A stretch of 64,000 bases of DNA from Streptomyces clavuligerus (GTDB lineage Bacteria > Actinomycetota > Actinomycetes > Streptomycetales > Streptomycetaceae). The notes under the pieces were generated by a model. The model was not told the origin of the DNA, made no database searches, and saw nothing but the letters and a program-made list of their open reading frames with translations. Below are positions 44,487-55,224 of the stretch, piece by piece; within the stretch, counting starts at the first letter, position 1, and each line of letters starts with the position of its first letter. The stretch lies in contig NZ_CP027858.1 of the NCBI RefSeq assembly GCF_005519465.1, positions 5,208,001 to 5,272,000 on the forward strand, given 5' to 3'. The position numbers and the translations under genes were made by a program.

Positions 44487-44498
44487 AGAAACGTTTCT
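44487..44498. promoter_or_regulatory. LacI-family-type operator candidate
   Basis: AGAAACGTTTCT is a perfect 12-base palindrome with the central CG and AAACGTTT core typical of LacI/GalR-family operators. It lies 68-79 bases upstream of the glycohydrolase operon and 125 bases upstream of the divergent VIT gene. It is strikingly AT-rich for its surroundings. No LacI-family gene is in the window. Confidence 0.6.
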
Positions 44499-44622
44499 GT
44501 CACCCGCTCGATGCCAGGTAAGTACGGCCTGCCTTGCTGGCGGGCCCCTTACGTCGTGCGTATTTTCGAAGTCGAGAAGGTCGTCGGAACGGTTGGTTCC
44601 GGCGTCGGGGAAGGGGAGAGCT

Positions 44623-45351
44623 GTGTCCATCATCGAAACCGCCGCGCCGCTGCACGAGGCGCACCGCGACAACCACACGCACCGCGACGTCAACGGTGGT
44701 TGGCTGCGGCCCGCGGTGTTCGGCGCGATGGACGGACTCGTCTCCAACCTCGCGCTGATGACCGGTGTCGCGGGCAGCGCGGTCTCCCAGCAGACCATGG
44801 TGATCACCGGGCTCGCCGGGCTCGCGGCGGGCGCGTTCTCGATGGCGGCGGGCGAGTACACCTCGGTCGCGTCCCAGCGGGAGCTGGTTCTCGCGGAACT
44901 GGAGGTCGAGCGGAGCGAGTTGCGCAAGCACCCCGTCGACGAGATGGAGGAGCTGGCGGCGCTGTACGTCTCCCGGGGAGTGGAGCCCGCGCTCGCCCGT
45001 GAGGTGGCGATGCAGTTGTCCCGCGACCCGGACCAGGCGCTGGAGATCCACGCGCGGGAGGAACTGGGGATCGACCCGGACGACCTGCCGTCGCCCGCGG
45101 TGGCCGCGGTGTCGTCCTTCGGGTCCTTCGCGGTGGGCGCGCTGCTGCCGGTGCTGCCGTATCTGCTGGGCGCCACCGCGCTGTGGCCCGCGGTGCTGCT
45201 GGCCCTGCTGGGGCTCTTCGCCTGCGGCGCGCTGGTGGCCAGGGTGACCGCGAGGTCGTGGTGGTACAGCGGGTTCCGTCAGCTTGGGCTGGGTGGGCTG
45301 GCGGCGGCGGTGACGTATGGGTTGGGGGCGGTGTTCGGGGCGGCGCTCTGA
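44623..45351 (+). CDS. VIT-family (CCC1/VIT1) iron/manganese transporter
   Basis: A 242-residue membrane protein of the vacuolar iron transporter family, which moves Fe2+ or Mn2+ out of the cytosol. RPAVFGAMDGLVSNLALMTG is the conserved first helix. GAFSMAAGEYTSVASQRELV leads to the metal-binding cytoplasmic helices (ERSELRKHPVDEMEELAALY), and three further helices complete the fold. GTG 44623 follows AAGGGGAGAG. It is divergent from the glycohydrolase operon. Confidence 0.92.
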   Translation: MSIIETAAPLHEAHRDNHTHRDVNGGWLRPAVFGAMDGLVSNLALMTGVAGSAVSQQTMVITGLAGLAAGAFSMAAGEYTSVASQRELVLAELEVERSELRKHPVDEMEELAALYVSRGVEPALAREVAMQLSRDPDQALEIHAREELGIDPDDLPSPAVAAVSSFGSFAVGALLPVLPYLLGATALWPAVLLALLGLFACGALVARVTARSWWYSGFRQLGLGGLAAAVTYGLGAVFGAAL

Positions 45352-45410
45352 CCTGCGGTCGGCTGGGGGGTTGTGCCTTGGCTCGGCCACGTGGGGGTGC
45401 CCGGGATTAA

Positions 45411-45605
45411 GCCTCGTGGGGGTGCCCCCTCTGGGGGAGTTTGAGGAGCGGGGGGCAAAATCAGCCTCGCCGGCGATTGAGGCGCGGGGGTTCGGGGGCT
45501 GGCCCCCGACAACGGGGCCACGCGGGGGCCGTCGGCTTGCGCGTGAGGTTTTCCGTTGGGTGCGGGGTCCGTCCTCAAACGCCGGACGGGCTTGTTTTGC
45601 TCGGG
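45411..45605. repeat. Streptomyces-type intergenic palindromic repeats
   Basis: This stretch combines several imperfect palindromes of a kind I know as widespread between Streptomyces genes: CCTCGCCGGCGATTGAGGCG, GGGGGCTGGCCCCC, and CCTCAAACGCCGGACGGG followed by CTTGTTTTGCTC. It starts about 60 bases after the VIT stop. It probably acts as a transcript-end or nucleoid element; no coding frame is credible. Confidence 0.6.
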
Positions 45606-45730
45606 TCACCCGTCAGGTGCGGGATGTGGGGGCCTCCGGGCTCGACTCCTCAGGGCCGGCAGACCGGACGTCCGACGTCCAGGCGCGGGCCATTCTCCGC
45701 CGGTCCCTTCCGGGGACGACCCTGCACCCC

Positions 45731-46064
45731 CCACCACGGGCAGACGGCCACCCGGGTGCGGGGAGTGGGCACACCCCCGCCCGGTGGGAGACGGACAGCC
45801 CCGGGTCCCGGCCAGGGACCCCACCACGGGCAGACGGCCCACCCGGTGCGGGACGTGGGCACAGCTCCGCCCGGTGGGAGGGGGTGGACACGGTCCCTGC
45901 CGCGCGGCGTGGGCACAGTCCCCTCTCGCGGAGGGGAGGACCCGGCCCCCGCGACAGGGCCCCACACCTCCGCCCCGCGGGAAGGGGCGGCCACGGTTCG
46001 CGCCGGATGAGACCCCGCCGCAGGGCCTCGCTCGGCGGGAGGGGGTGGACACGGTCCCTGCCGC
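45731..46064. repeat. Longer direct repeats in the gltB upstream gap
   Basis: A ~60-base segment beginning CCACCACGGGCAGACGGCC at 45731 recurs at 45821, a 90-base period with a few differences. A separate 28-base sequence (GGGAGGGGGTGGACACGG...) is repeated exactly at 45876-45903 and 46037-46064. Together with the palindromes before it, this fills most of the 1068-base gap 45352-46419. I see no gene in it. Confidence 0.7.
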
Positions 46065-46419
46065 ACGACCCCGCATCCGCACAGCCAGGCGCTCGGCGCG
46101 CGGTTTCGGGTCGAGGGTGAGAGACTATGCGGCAGGTCGCAAAGCTAGCCGTAAGTCGCCGGTTTCGGCGGTCCGAGTACGGGGCATGAGCCGAGGGCGC
46201 CGCGGGCAAAGAAGCCGGCTCTGCGCAGATCCAGTGGGACCCAGTGGTCATAGCTCCGTCCGAAGGACGCTACGCACCGTCACCCAGAGTGTCCGCATTC
46301 TGGAATGGCCCATCCGCTTTTCGAGATTGCCCCCATCATGTAACCTGCACAAACTTTCCGCGGAGGGCCAACGTCGTCCCTCGGCACTGCAACATGCCAC
46401 GACGACGACGGGAGAGCCG
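46065..46419 (+). promoter_or_regulatory. gltB upstream and leader region
   Basis: 355 bases before gltB, clearly less GC-rich than the repeat zone (GCAAAGCTAGCCGTAAGTCG, CATGTAACCTGCACAAAC). The promoter must lie here, but I cannot fix -35 and -10 with confidence. GTAAC-n5-CAAAC at 46340-46354 only loosely resembles a GlnR box. Confidence 0.4.
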
Positions 46420-49400
46420 ATGCGTTCCGACGCCTGGTCGCCCATGGACGGTCGCCCCGCCCCGCAGGGGATGTACGACCCCCGTAACGAACACGACGCG
46501 TGCGGCGTCGGGTTCGTGGCCACCCTCACCGGTGTTGCCAGCCATGAGCTGGTGGAACAGGCGCTCACCGTGCTCCGCAACCTGGAGCACCGCGGCGCCA
46601 CCGGCTCCGAGCCCGACTCGGGCGACGGCGCGGGCATCCTGACCCAGGTCCCGGACGCTTTCCTGCGGGCCGTGAGCGGTCTCGACCTGCCCGGTCCCGG
46701 CGCCTACGCCGTCGGTGTCGCCTTCCTCCCGGAGGACGGCGCGGACGAGGCGGTCTCGCGGATCGAGACGATCGCGGAGAGTGAGGGCCTGCGGGTCCTC
46801 GGCTGGCGTGAGGTCCCCGTCACCCCCGATCTCCTCGGCAACGGCGCCCGCGCCACGATGCCGATTTTCCGCCAGATCTTCGTCGCGGATGCGGAGACGG
46901 ACGCGGAGGGCGGCCCCGCCACCGGTCTCGACCTCGACCGCAAGTCCTTCGTCCTGCGCAAGCGCGCCGAGCGCGAGGCCGGCGTCTACTTCCCGTCGCT
47001 CTCCGCGCGCACCATCGTCTACAAGGGCATGCTGACCACCGGCCAGCTCGAACCCTTCTTCCCCGACCTCTCCGACCGCCGCTACGCCAGCGCCGTCGCC
47101 CTGGTCCACTCCCGCTTCTCGACGAACACCTTCCCGAGCTGGCCGCTGGCCCACCCGTACCGCTTCGTCGCCCACAACGGTGAGATCAACACCGTCAAGG
47201 GCAACCGCAACTGGATGCGCGCCCGCGAGTCCCAGCTCCTCACGGAGGTCTTCGGGGCCGGCGAGCTGGAGCGGATCTTCCCGGTCTGCACCCCCGACGC
47301 CTCCGACTCCGCCTCCTTCGACGAGGTCCTGGAGCTGCTGCACCTCGGTGGCCGCTCGCTGCCGCACGCCGTGCTGATGATGGTCCCGGAGGCGTGGGAG
47401 AACCACGAGAGCATGGACCCGGCCCGGCGGGCCTTCTACCGCTACCACTCCACGATGATGGAGCCCTGGGACGGCCCGGCCTGCGTCACCTTCACCGACG
47501 GCGTCCAGGTCGGCGCGGTCCTGGACCGCAACGGTCTGCGCCCCGGCCGCTACTGGGTCACCGACGAGGGCCTGGTCGTCCTCTCCTCCGAGGTCGGCGT
47601 GCTCGACATCGACCCCGCCAGGGTGGTCCGCAAGGGCCGTCTCCAGCCGGGCCGGATGTTCCTGGTGGACACCGCCGAGCACCGGATCATCGAGGACGAC
47701 GAGATCAAGGCCGCGCTCGCCGCCGAGCACCCCTACGAGGAGTGGCTCCAGGCCGGGACCATCGAGCTGGGGGCCCTGCCCGAGCGCGAGCACATCGTGC
47801 ACACCCACGCCTCGGTCACCCGCCGCCAGCAGACCTTCGGCTACACGGAGGAGGAGCTGCGCGTCATCCTCGCGCCGATGGCGAGGACCGGCGGCGAGCC
47901 CCTGGGCTCCATGGGCACCGACTCCCCGATCGCGGCCCTGTCGGCGCGCCCCCGGCTGCTCTTCGACTACTTCACGCAGCTCTTCGCGCAGGTCACCAAC
48001 CCGCCGCTGGACGCCATCCGGGAGGAGCTGGTCACCTCCCTGCACTCCTCGCTCGGCCCGCAGGGCAATCTGCTGGACCCCACCGCGGCGTCCTGCCGCA
48101 GCGTCACGCTCCCGTTCCCGGTGATCGACAACGATGAGCTGGCCAAGCTCATCCACATCAACGCCGACGGCGACATGCCCGGGATGAAGGCGGTCACCCT
48201 CTCCGGTCTGTACCGCGTCAGCGGCGGCGGCGACGCCCTCGCGGACCGGATCGAGGCCGTCTGCGCCGAGGCCGACGCCGCCATCGAGGACGGCGCCCGG
48301 CTGATCGTCCTCTCCGACCGGCACTCCGACGCCGAGCACGCCCCGATCCCCTCGCTGCTGCTCACCTCGGCCGTCCACCACCACCTCATCCGCACCAAGC
48401 AGCGCACCCAGGTGGGTCTGCTGGTCGAGGCGGGCGACGTCCGCGAGGTGCACCATGTCGCGCTGCTGATCGGGTACGGCGCCGCCGCGGTCAACCCCTA
48501 CCTGGCGATGGAGTCCGTCGAGGACCTGGTCCGCGCCGGAACGTTCATCCAGGACATCGAGCCCGAGCAGGCCATCCGCAACCTGATCCACGCCCTCGGC
48601 AAGGGCGTCCTCAAGGTCATGTCCAAGATGGGCATCTCCACCGTCGCCTCCTACCGCGGCGCCCAGGTCTTCGAGGCCATCGGCCTGGCCGACGCCTTCG
48701 TCGAGACCTACTTCAACGGCACCGCCAGCAAGATCGGCGGCGCGGACCTCGCGGTCGTCGCCGGTGAGGTCGCCGCCCGCCACGCCAAGGCGTACCCCGC
48801 CTCCGGGATCGCCCCGGCGCACCGCGCGCTGGAGATCGGCGGCGAGTACCAGTGGCGCCGTGAGGGCGAGCCGCACCTGTTCGACCCGGATACGGTCTTC
48901 CGCCTCCAGCACTCCACCCGCAGCCGCCGCTACGACATCTTCAAGCAGTACACCGACCGGGTGAACGAGCAGTCCGAGCGGCTGATGACCCTCCGCGGGC
49001 TCTTCGGCTTCAGCTCCGACCGCCCGGCGGTGCCGCTGGAGGAGGTCGAGCCGGTCAGCGAGATCGTCAAGCGGTTCTCCACCGGTGCCATGTCGTACGG
49101 CTCGATCTCCCGCGAGGCGCACGAGACCCTGGCCATCGCCATGAACCGGCTGGGCGGCAAGTCCAACACCGGTGAGGGCGGCGAGGACCCGGAGCGCCTG
49201 TACGACCCGGAGCGCCGCTCCAGCATCAAGCAGGTGGCCTCCGGCCGCTTCGGCGTCACCAGCGAGTACCTCGTCAACGCCGACGACATCCAGATCAAGA
49301 TGGCCCAGGGCGCCAAGCCCGGCGAGGGCGGCCAGCTCCCCGGCCACAAGGTCTACCCGTGGGTGGCCAGGACCCGGCACTCCACCCCCGGTGTGGGGCT

Positions 49401-51000
49401 GATCTCCCCGCCGCCGCACCACGACATCTACTCGATCGAGGATCTGGCCCAGCTGATCCACGACCTGAAGAACGCCAACCCGAAGGCCCGTATCCACGTC
49501 AAGCTGGTCTCCGAGGTCGGCGTCGGCACGGTCGCCGCGGGTGTCTCCAAGGCGCACGCCGACGTGGTCCTGATCTCCGGCCACGACGGCGGCACCGGCG
49601 CCTCCCCGCTGACCTCCCTCAAGCACGCGGGCGGCCCCTGGGAGCTGGGTCTCGCCGAGACCCAGCAGACCCTGCTGCTCAACGGTCTGCGGGACCGGAT
49701 CGTCGTCCAGACCGACGGCCAGCTCAAGACCGGCCGCGATGTCGTCATCGCCGCCCTCCTGGGCGCCGAGGAGTTCGGCTTCGCGACCGCGCCGCTCGTC
49801 GTCTCCGGCTGCGTCATGATGCGCGTCTGCCACCTCGACACCTGCCCGGTGGGCATCGCCACGCAGAACCCGGTGCTGCGCGACCGCTTCTCCGGCAAGG
49901 CCGAGTACGTCGTCAACTTCTTCGAGTTCATCGCCGAGGAGGTCCGCGAGCTCCTCGCCGAGCTGGGCTTCCGCACCCTCCAGGAGGCCGTCGGCCACGC
50001 CGAGCTGCTGGAGACCGAGCGGGCCGTGAGCCACTACAAGGCCCAGGGCCTGGACCTGGCCCCGCTCTTCCACGTCCCCGAGCTGCCCCGGGGCGCCGTC
50101 CGGCACGCCCTGATCGAGCAGGACCACGGGCTGGCCAAGGCGCTCGACAACGAGCTGATCGAGCTGGCCGCCGACGCGCTGGCCGCCTCCTCGGCCGAGG
50201 AGGCACGGCCGGTCCGCGCCCAGGTGCCCATCCGCAACATCAACCGCACGGTCGGCACCATGCTCGGCCACGAGGTGACCCGGCGGTTCGGCGGGGCGGG
50301 ACTGCCCACCGACACCATCGACATCACCTTCACCGGCTCGGCGGGCCAGTCCTTCGGCGCCTTCCTGCCGCGCGGTGTCACCCTCCGGCTGGAGGGCGAC
50401 GCCAACGACTACGTCGGCAAGGGCCTCTCCGGCGGCCGGGTGGTGGTCCGCCCGGACCGCGCCGCCGAGCACCTGGCCGAGTACTCCACCATCGCGGGCA
50501 ACACCATCGCGTACGGTGCCACCGGCGGTGAGCTGTTCCTCCGCGGCCGGACCGGCGAGCGCTTCTGCGTCCGCAACTCCGGCGCCACCGTCGTCGCGGA
50601 GGGCGTCGGCGACCACGGCTGCGAGTACATGACCGGCGGTCACGCCGTCGTCCTCGGCGAGACCGGGCGCAACTTCGCCGCGGGCATGTCGGGCGGTGTC
50701 GCCTATGTCATCGACCTCGACCGCGACAACGTCAACTCGGGTAACCTGGGGGCGGTCGAACCTCTGAACGACGCCGACCGGGAGTGGCTGCACGACGTCG
50801 TGCGCCGCCACCACGAGGAGACGGGCTCCACCGTCGCCCGCACCCTCCTCGCCGACTGGCCTGTGGCCGCCGCGCGTTTCAGCAAGATCATTCCGACCAC
50901 GTACAAGGCAGTGCTCGCCGCCAAGGACGCCGCTGAGCTGGCCGGCCTCTCCGAGCAGGAGACGCACGAGAAGATGATGGAGGCGGCGATCAATGGCTGA
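46420..51000 (+). CDS. gltB: Glutamate synthase large subunit
   Basis: A 1526-residue NADPH-GOGAT alpha subunit, which makes two glutamates from glutamine and 2-oxoglutarate. A short propeptide precedes the catalytic cysteine in [14 protein letters not shown], so it should be cleaved as in other GltB. The FMN domain has [16 protein letters not shown] and [20 protein letters not shown]. The 3Fe-4S cysteines are in [17 protein letters not shown], and the C-terminal GXGXG beta-helix is present. ATG 46420 follows GGGAGAG; the open frame extends upstream only through repeat DNA. It overlaps gltD by eight bases. Confidence 0.97.
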   Translation: MRSDAWSPMDGRPAPQGMYDPRNEHDACGVGFVATLTGVASHELVEQALTVLRNLEHRGATGSEPDSGDGAGILTQVPDAFLRAVSGLDLPGPGAYAVGVAFLPEDGADEAVSRIETIAESEGLRVLGWREVPVTPDLLGNGARATMPIFRQIFVADAETDAEGGPATGLDLDRKSFVLRKRAEREAGVYFPSLSARTIVYKGMLTTGQLEPFFPDLSDRRYASAVALVHSRFSTNTFPSWPLAHPYRFVAHNGEINTVKGNRNWMRARESQLLTEVFGAGELERIFPVCTPDASDSASFDEVLELLHLGGRSLPHAVLMMVPEAWENHESMDPARRAFYRYHSTMMEPWDGPACVTFTDGVQVGAVLDRNGLRPGRYWVTDEGLVVLSSEVGVLDIDPARVVRKGRLQPGRMFLVDTAEHRIIEDDEIKAALAAEHPYEEWLQAGTIELGALPEREHIVHTHASVTRRQQTFGYTEEELRVILAPMARTGGEPLGSMGTDSPIAALSARPRLLFDYFTQLFAQVTNPPLDAIREELVTSLHSSLGPQGNLLDPTAASCRSVTLPFPVIDNDELAKLIHINADGDMPGMKAVTLSGLYRVSGGGDALADRIEAVCAEADAAIEDGARLIVLSDRHSDAEHAPIPSLLLTSAVHHHLIRTKQRTQVGLLVEAGDVREVHHVALLIGYGAAAVNPYLAMESVEDLVRAGTFIQDIEPEQAIRNLIHALGKGVLKVMSKMGISTVASYRGAQVFEAIGLADAFVETYFNGTASKIGGADLAVVAGEVAARHAKAYPASGIAPAHRALEIGGEYQWRREGEPHLFDPDTVFRLQHSTRSRRYDIFKQYTDRVNEQSERLMTLRGLFGFSSDRPAVPLEEVEPVSEIVKRFSTGAMSYGSISREAHETLAIAMNRLGGKSNTGEGGEDPERLYDPERRSSIKQVASGRFGVTSEYLVNADDIQIKMAQGAKPGEGGQLPGHKVYPWVARTRHSTPGVGLISPPPHHDIYSIEDLAQLIHDLKNANPKARIHVKLVSEVGVGTVAAGVSKAHADVVLISGHDGGTGASPLTSLKHAGGPWELGLAETQQTLLLNGLRDRIVVQTDGQLKTGRDVVIAALLGAEEFGFATAPLVVSGCVMMRVCHLDTCPVGIATQNPVLRDRFSGKAEYVVNFFEFIAEEVRELLAELGFRTLQEAVGHAELLETERAVSHYKAQGLDLAPLFHVPELPRGAVRHALIEQDHGLAKALDNELIELAADALAASSAEEARPVRAQVPIRNINRTVGTMLGHEVTRRFGGAGLPTDTIDITFTGSAGQSFGAFLPRGVTLRLEGDANDYVGKGLSGGRVVVRPDRAAEHLAEYSTIAGNTIAYGATGGELFLRGRTGERFCVRNSGATVVAEGVGDHGCEYMTGGHAVVLGETGRNFAAGMSGGVAYVIDLDRDNVNSGNLGAVEPLNDADREWLHDVVRRHHEETGSTVARTLLADWPVAAARFSKIIPTTYKAVLAAKDAAELAGLSEQETHEKMMEAAING

Positions 51001-52453
51001 CCCCAAGGGCTTCCTGACCACAGGGCGCGAGGTCGCGAAGACCCGTCCGGCCGCCGAGCGCGTCAAGGACTGGAACGAGGTCTACGTCCCCGGCTCCCTG
51101 CTGCCGATCATCAGCAAGCAGGCGGGCCGCTGCATGGACTGCGGCATCCCGTTCTGTCACAACGGCTGCCCGCTCGGGAACCTCATCCCCGAGTGGAACG
51201 ACTACGCCTACCGCGAGGACTGGGCCGCCGCGTCCGAGCGTCTGCACGCCACCAACAACTTCCCGGAGTTCACCGGCCGGCTCTGCCCCGCGCCCTGCGA
51301 GGCGGCCTGTGTCCTCGGCATCAACCAGCCGGCCGTCACCATCAAGAACGTCGAGGTCTCCATCATCGACCAGGCGTGGGAGTCCGGGGACGTCACCCCG
51401 CAGCCCCCGGAGCGCCTGTCCGGCAAGACCGTCGCCGTCATCGGCTCGGGGCCCGCGGGCCTCGCCGCCGCCCAGCAGCTCACCCGGGCCGGACACACCG
51501 TCGCGGTCTTCGAACGCGCCGACCGCATCGGCGGGCTGCTGCGCTACGGCATCCCCGAGTTCAAGATGGAGAAGGTGCACATCAACCGCCGTATCGAGCA
51601 GATGCGCGCGGAGGGCACCAAGTTCCGTACGGAGGTGGAGATCGGCCGGGACATCGACGCGGCCCAGCTCCGCCGCCGCTATGACGCCGTCGTCATCGCC
51701 GCCGGGGCCACCGTCTCCCGCGATCTGCCCGTCCCGGGCCGGGAGCTGAGCGGTATCCACTTCGCGATGGAGTATCTGCCGCTCGCCAACAAGGTGCAGG
51801 AGGGCGACTTCATCGCCCCGCCGATCACCGCCGAGGGCAAGCACGTCGTCGTCATCGGCGGCGGCGACACCGGCGCCGACTGCGTGGGCACCGCCCACCG
51901 CCAGGGCGCGGCCTCCGTCACCCAGCTGGAGATCATGCCCCAGCCGGGCGAGGAGCGCGCCGCCCACCAGCCTTGGCCCACGTTCCCCATGCTCTACAAG
52001 GTCACCTCGGCCCATGAGGAGGGTGGTGAGCGGGTCTACTCCGTCTCCACCACCAGTTTCGAAGGCGATGCGGAAGGCCGTGTCCAGGCGCTCAACCTGA
52101 TCGAGGTCGAGTTCAAGGACGGCAGGCTGGAGCAGAAGCCGGGCACCGAGCGCCGTATCCCCGCCCAGCTCGTCACCCTCGCGATGGGCTTCACCGGAAC
52201 GGACCGGTCCAACGGTCTGGTCGAGCAGTTCGGCCTGGAGCTGGACGCCCGCGGGAACGTCGCGCGGGACGACGAGTTCGCCACCAACGTCGACGGTGTC
52301 TATGTCGCCGGTGACGCGGGCCGCGGCCAGTCGCTCATCGTCTGGGCCATCGCCGAGGGCCGCTCCGCCGCCCGCGCGGTGGACCGCTACCTCACCGGAG
52401 CGAGCGACCTGCCCGCCCCGATCCGTCCGACGGACCGCGCCCTGACCGTCTGA
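50993..52453 (+). CDS. gltD: Glutamate synthase small subunit
   Basis: A 486-residue FAD/NADPH and 4Fe-4S subunit that passes electrons to GltB. The N-terminal cysteine clusters are [17 protein letters not shown] and [13 protein letters not shown]. The FAD-binding fold is [16 protein letters not shown], the NADPH fold [14 protein letters not shown], and the last FAD motif [19 protein letters not shown]. It starts inside the end of gltB, so the two are translated together. Confidence 0.97.
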   Translation: MADPKGFLTTGREVAKTRPAAERVKDWNEVYVPGSLLPIISKQAGRCMDCGIPFCHNGCPLGNLIPEWNDYAYREDWAAASERLHATNNFPEFTGRLCPAPCEAACVLGINQPAVTIKNVEVSIIDQAWESGDVTPQPPERLSGKTVAVIGSGPAGLAAAQQLTRAGHTVAVFERADRIGGLLRYGIPEFKMEKVHINRRIEQMRAEGTKFRTEVEIGRDIDAAQLRRRYDAVVIAAGATVSRDLPVPGRELSGIHFAMEYLPLANKVQEGDFIAPPITAEGKHVVVIGGGDTGADCVGTAHRQGAASVTQLEIMPQPGEERAAHQPWPTFPMLYKVTSAHEEGGERVYSVSTTSFEGDAEGRVQALNLIEVEFKDGRLEQKPGTERRIPAQLVTLAMGFTGTDRSNGLVEQFGLELDARGNVARDDEFATNVDGVYVAGDAGRGQSLIVWAIAEGRSAARAVDRYLTGASDLPAPIRPTDRALTV

Positions 52454-52475
52454 CCGCACCACACCGCACCACCCC

Positions 52476-52510
52476 GCTCGGGCCCGGCGGTCCGTCCGCC
52501 CGGCCCGAGC
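52476..52510 (+). terminator. First hairpin after gltD
   Basis: GCTCGGGCC (52476-52484) pairs with GGCCCGAGC (52502-52510) around a 17-base loop, 23 bases after the gltD stop. Confidence 0.5.
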
Positions 52511-52545
52511 CCGCAACCGTCCCGTACAACGGCGTACGGAACTGA

Positions 52546-52591
52546 GTACGGCGCCTGCCCCGTCCCCGACCCGGTCGGGCAGGCGCCGTAC
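52546..52591 (+). terminator. Main terminator after gltD
   Basis: A perfect 15-base stem, GTACGGCGCCTGCCC (52546-52560) with its complement at 52577-52591, followed by GCCTTTCTCC. It lies in the 337-base gap 52454-52790, which otherwise holds only the next gene's promoter. Confidence 0.8.
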
Positions 52592-52628
52592 GCCTTTCTC
52601 CGTAACGCCTCTGTACGAGGTAAATCCC

Positions 52629-52657
52629 TTGGCCGTACGGCTCCGGCGCCCTACCGT
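52629..52657 (+). promoter_or_regulatory. Promoter candidate for the nucleotidyltransferase gene
   Basis: TTGGCC (52629-52634) and TACCGT (52652-52657) are separated by 17 bases, a good housekeeping-type arrangement, with about 127 bases of leader before the GTG start. Confidence 0.5.
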
Positions 52658-52790
52658 GGGTCGGGTGAAGTGATCTCCCCGTGGTGCCCGCCGCCGGTCC
52701 GCCCGGCAGCCCGGTGCCACCGACGCGGCCCGTGAACAGCCATGGCGCACCGCGCCCTGTTCCCCCACGTTCCAGGGAGAGATCACCCCG

Positions 52791-53621
52791 GTGTCCGATC
52801 CATGCCCGCCCCCTGCCGACAGCACTGATTCCGGTTCCGATTCCGGTGTGGACGAGACCCTGTCCGGGCTGATCGACCTCGCCGCCGCCGATCCCGAAGT
52901 GGTGGGGCTCGTCCTCAGCGGCTCCCGGGTGCACAGCGGCATGGTCACGGACCGCTCCGACCACGACGTCCACGTCATCCTCCGGGACGACCACGGACCT
53001 CGCCCGCAGGGCGCCCTCTCCGCCCGCCGCTCCGCCCGGCTCGACCTCCTCGTCATGACCCTCGGAGAGTTCCGCCGCCGTGCCCTGCCCGGTGACGCGT
53101 ACGCCTGGCTGCGCTACGCCTATGTCCACGCCCGGGTGGTGTACGACGGGCTCGACGGCGGGATCGCCCGGGTCCTCGACGCCAAGCGGGTCCGGCGGCC
53201 CGGCGAGGCGCGCGCCCTCGTGGCCGATCATCTGGACGCCTACATCAACCAGGTCCATCGGTCCCTGAAGAGCTTCCGGGACGGCCGGGACGTGCTCGGC
53301 CACCTCGACGCCGCCGAGAGCGTCGGCCCCGCCCTCGAAGTTCTCTTCGCCCTGCACGAACGGGTGCGCCCCTACAACAAGTACCTGGTCTGGGAGGTGG
53401 AACGAGCACCGCTCGGCCCGCCGCAGTGGGCGGCGCGGCGGCTGCTGCGCACCGTGCGCCAGATCCTGGCCGACGGCGATCCCGCGACGCAGCGGGCCCT
53501 CTTCGGCGACATCGAACGGGCGGCGCGGGCCGCCGGACACGGCCCTGTCCTCGACGCCTGGGGCAGCGATCTGGAGCTGTTGCGTCCGGTCGAGGGGAGG
53601 GGAGCCGGGCCGGACCGGTGA
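52791..53621 (+). CDS. Nucleotidyltransferase-like protein
   Basis: A 276-residue protein with a polymerase-beta-type nucleotidyltransferase core: LVLSGSRVHSGMVTDRSDHDVHVIL contains, in order, GSR and the metal-binding D-H-D, and RLDLLVMTL supplies the third acidic strand. The C-terminal helices (LVADHLDAYINQVHRSLKSF) resemble aminoglycoside adenylyltransferase-like proteins. The target could be a small molecule or a protein and cannot be told. A GGGAGAG ribosome binding site precedes GTG 52791. It converges on the MFS gene. Confidence 0.8.
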   Translation: MSDPCPPPADSTDSGSDSGVDETLSGLIDLAAADPEVVGLVLSGSRVHSGMVTDRSDHDVHVILRDDHGPRPQGALSARRSARLDLLVMTLGEFRRRALPGDAYAWLRYAYVHARVVYDGLDGGIARVLDAKRVRRPGEARALVADHLDAYINQVHRSLKSFRDGRDVLGHLDAAESVGPALEVLFALHERVRPYNKYLVWEVERAPLGPPQWAARRLLRTVRQILADGDPATQRALFGDIERAARAAGHGPVLDAWGSDLELLRPVEGRGAGPDR

Positions 53622-53654
53622 GGTTCCTCTGGCTCCTCCGGTCCTTCCGGCTCC

Positions 53655-55190
53655 TCAGCGCGCCGACGCCGGCGCACGGGTCCCGGCGGGGGACTCCGCC
53701 GTGCCCGGACCGCCCGAGCCGCCCGTGGACCCCGGACCGGGCACCGGGCGGTCCCGCAGCAGCCGGTGCACCAGCACCGCCGCCAGGGCCAGTACCACCG
53801 CGACCGAACCCACCAGCGTCCGCCAGGCGTCGGTGAACTCGCCCGCCACCTCCGCCGTCCGGCCCGAGGCCACCCGGTCCGCGAGCCCCGCGTCGCCCAC
53901 CCGGGACTCCACCAGCGAGAGCAGCGCCGCGCCGAAACCGGCCAGTGCCAGCGCACCCGCCCCGCCCCGGGCCGTGCTGAGCAGCCCCGACGCCATGCCC
54001 ACCCGGTCGGGCGCCACCGTGCCGAGCGCCTGCGCGTCGATCTGGCCGAGGCCCAGACCGTTGGCGATCCCGATCAGCACCAGCGGCGCGGCGAGCCGGG
54101 CGGGGGAGGCGTCCGGGGCGAGCGCCAGCGCCAGCCAGAGATTGCCGGCCGCGGACAGCAACAGCGAGGTCAGCAGCAGCCGTCTCGCGGGGACCTCCCG
54201 GGAGGAGACCAGCCAGCCCGCGAACGAGGGCAGGACGAAGACCGGAACGGTCATCAGCAGCATGAACGCCCCCGCTGCCGCCGCCGAGTGGCCCCCCGTG
54301 CCCTGGAGATACGTCGGCAGGTAGACCGTGACACCCGTCGAGCCGAGGACGACGAAGGTGGCGCCGAGCAGCCACCCCGTGAAGGTCCGGTCCCGGACCA
54401 GGGAGAGATCGAGGACCGGGTGGTCGCCGCGCCGCTCGACGGCCACGAACACGGCGAGCAGCGCCGCCCCGCCCGCCAGCGGCCCGAGTACCGAGGGGCT
54501 GCCCCAGCCGGACTCCCCGCCCCGGGTCACCGCGTACATCAGCAGCGCGAGACCGGCGACGAAGGAGGCGATACCGGGCCGGTCGACCTTCGGGCGCTCG
54601 GCGGCCCGGGACTCCGGCATCAGCCGGGTGAGCGGCAGTATCACCACCGCGACGGCGCCGAAGAGGAGGAACGAGGCCCGCCAGCCGAAGGCCGCCACGA
54701 GCTGGCCGGAGAGGGTCGGGCCGATCGCGATGCCGAATCCGGCCGTCGTGCCCACGGTCGCGAAGACCCGTGCCCGCGCGGGTCCCTCGTACATCCCGGA
54801 CAGGATCGCGACTCCGCTCGTCATCACCCCGGCGGCACCGATTCCGGCGAGGGTCCGCGCCGCGTCGAGGAACAGGATGCCCTGGGCGCCCGCGGCGGCG
54901 AGCGTGCCCGCGGTGTAGAGCGCGATCCCGGCGGTGTACACCTTCCGGCGGCCGAAGAGGTCGCCGAGCGAGCCCGCGATCAGCATCACGGAGGTGGCGG
55001 CCAGGATGTAGCCGGTGACCACCCACTGGAGGGCCGCCCCCGAGGCGTCGAGGTCCCGCCCGATCCCGGGCAGGGCGACGGTGGTGCCCGTCATGCTCAT
55101 GGGCAGCACGAGATAGCCGAGGAGGACGACGAGCAGGGCGAGGGCGGGGCGGGACGGGCGGAACCTGCGGGAGCCGCGTGGTGAGGTCAT
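53655..55190 (-). CDS. MFS drug/solute exporter (DHA2, 14-helix type)
   Basis: A 511-residue proton-driven exporter. Motif A between helices two and three is GSLGDLFGRRKVYTAG, and motif C in helix five is GTTAGFGIAIGPTLSGQL, which marks export. About fourteen membrane helices and a Pro/Gly-rich tail fit the DHA2 family (QacA/EmrB type). Start ATG 55190 (GTG 55199 is the alternative) agrees with the start point predicted from the upstream MerR-type promoter, giving a leaderless message. Substrate unknown. Confidence 0.9.
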   Translation of the reverse strand: MTSPRGSRRFRPSRPALALLVVLLGYLVLPMSMTGTTVALPGIGRDLDASGAALQWVVTGYILAATSVMLIAGSLGDLFGRRKVYTAGIALYTAGTLAAAGAQGILFLDAARTLAGIGAAGVMTSGVAILSGMYEGPARARVFATVGTTAGFGIAIGPTLSGQLVAAFGWRASFLLFGAVAVVILPLTRLMPESRAAERPKVDRPGIASFVAGLALLMYAVTRGGESGWGSPSVLGPLAGGAALLAVFVAVERRGDHPVLDLSLVRDRTFTGWLLGATFVVLGSTGVTVYLPTYLQGTGGHSAAAAGAFMLLMTVPVFVLPSFAGWLVSSREVPARRLLLTSLLLSAAGNLWLALALAPDASPARLAAPLVLIGIANGLGLGQIDAQALGTVAPDRVGMASGLLSTARGGAGALALAGFGAALLSLVESRVGDAGLADRVASGRTAEVAGEFTDAWRTLVGSVAVVLALAAVLVHRLLRDRPVPGPGSTGGSGGPGTAESPAGTRAPASAR

Positions 55191-55206
55191 GCCCTCCACA
55201 GTCGGC

Positions 55207-55224
55207 TCTCAACCTTGCTTGAGG
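55207..55224 (-). promoter_or_regulatory. SoxR/MerR-type operator of the MFS gene
   Basis: TCTCAACCTTGCTTGAGG is an 18-base near-palindrome (CTCAA-n6-TTGAG) close to the SoxR box pattern CCTCAA-n6-TTGAGG. On the minus strand it sits directly after a TTGACC -35 (55228-55223), where MerR-family activators bind within an overlong spacer. No merR or soxR gene is in the window. Confidence 0.6.

Noticed and set aside
46340..46354. GlnR box before gltB
   Set aside because: GTAAC and CAAAC are five rather than six bases apart and the second half is weak; not enough to call.
46336..51066. 1576-residue minus-strand open frame opposite gltB
   Set aside because: It is an antisense shadow of an unmistakable glutamate synthase gene and has no recognisable domain.
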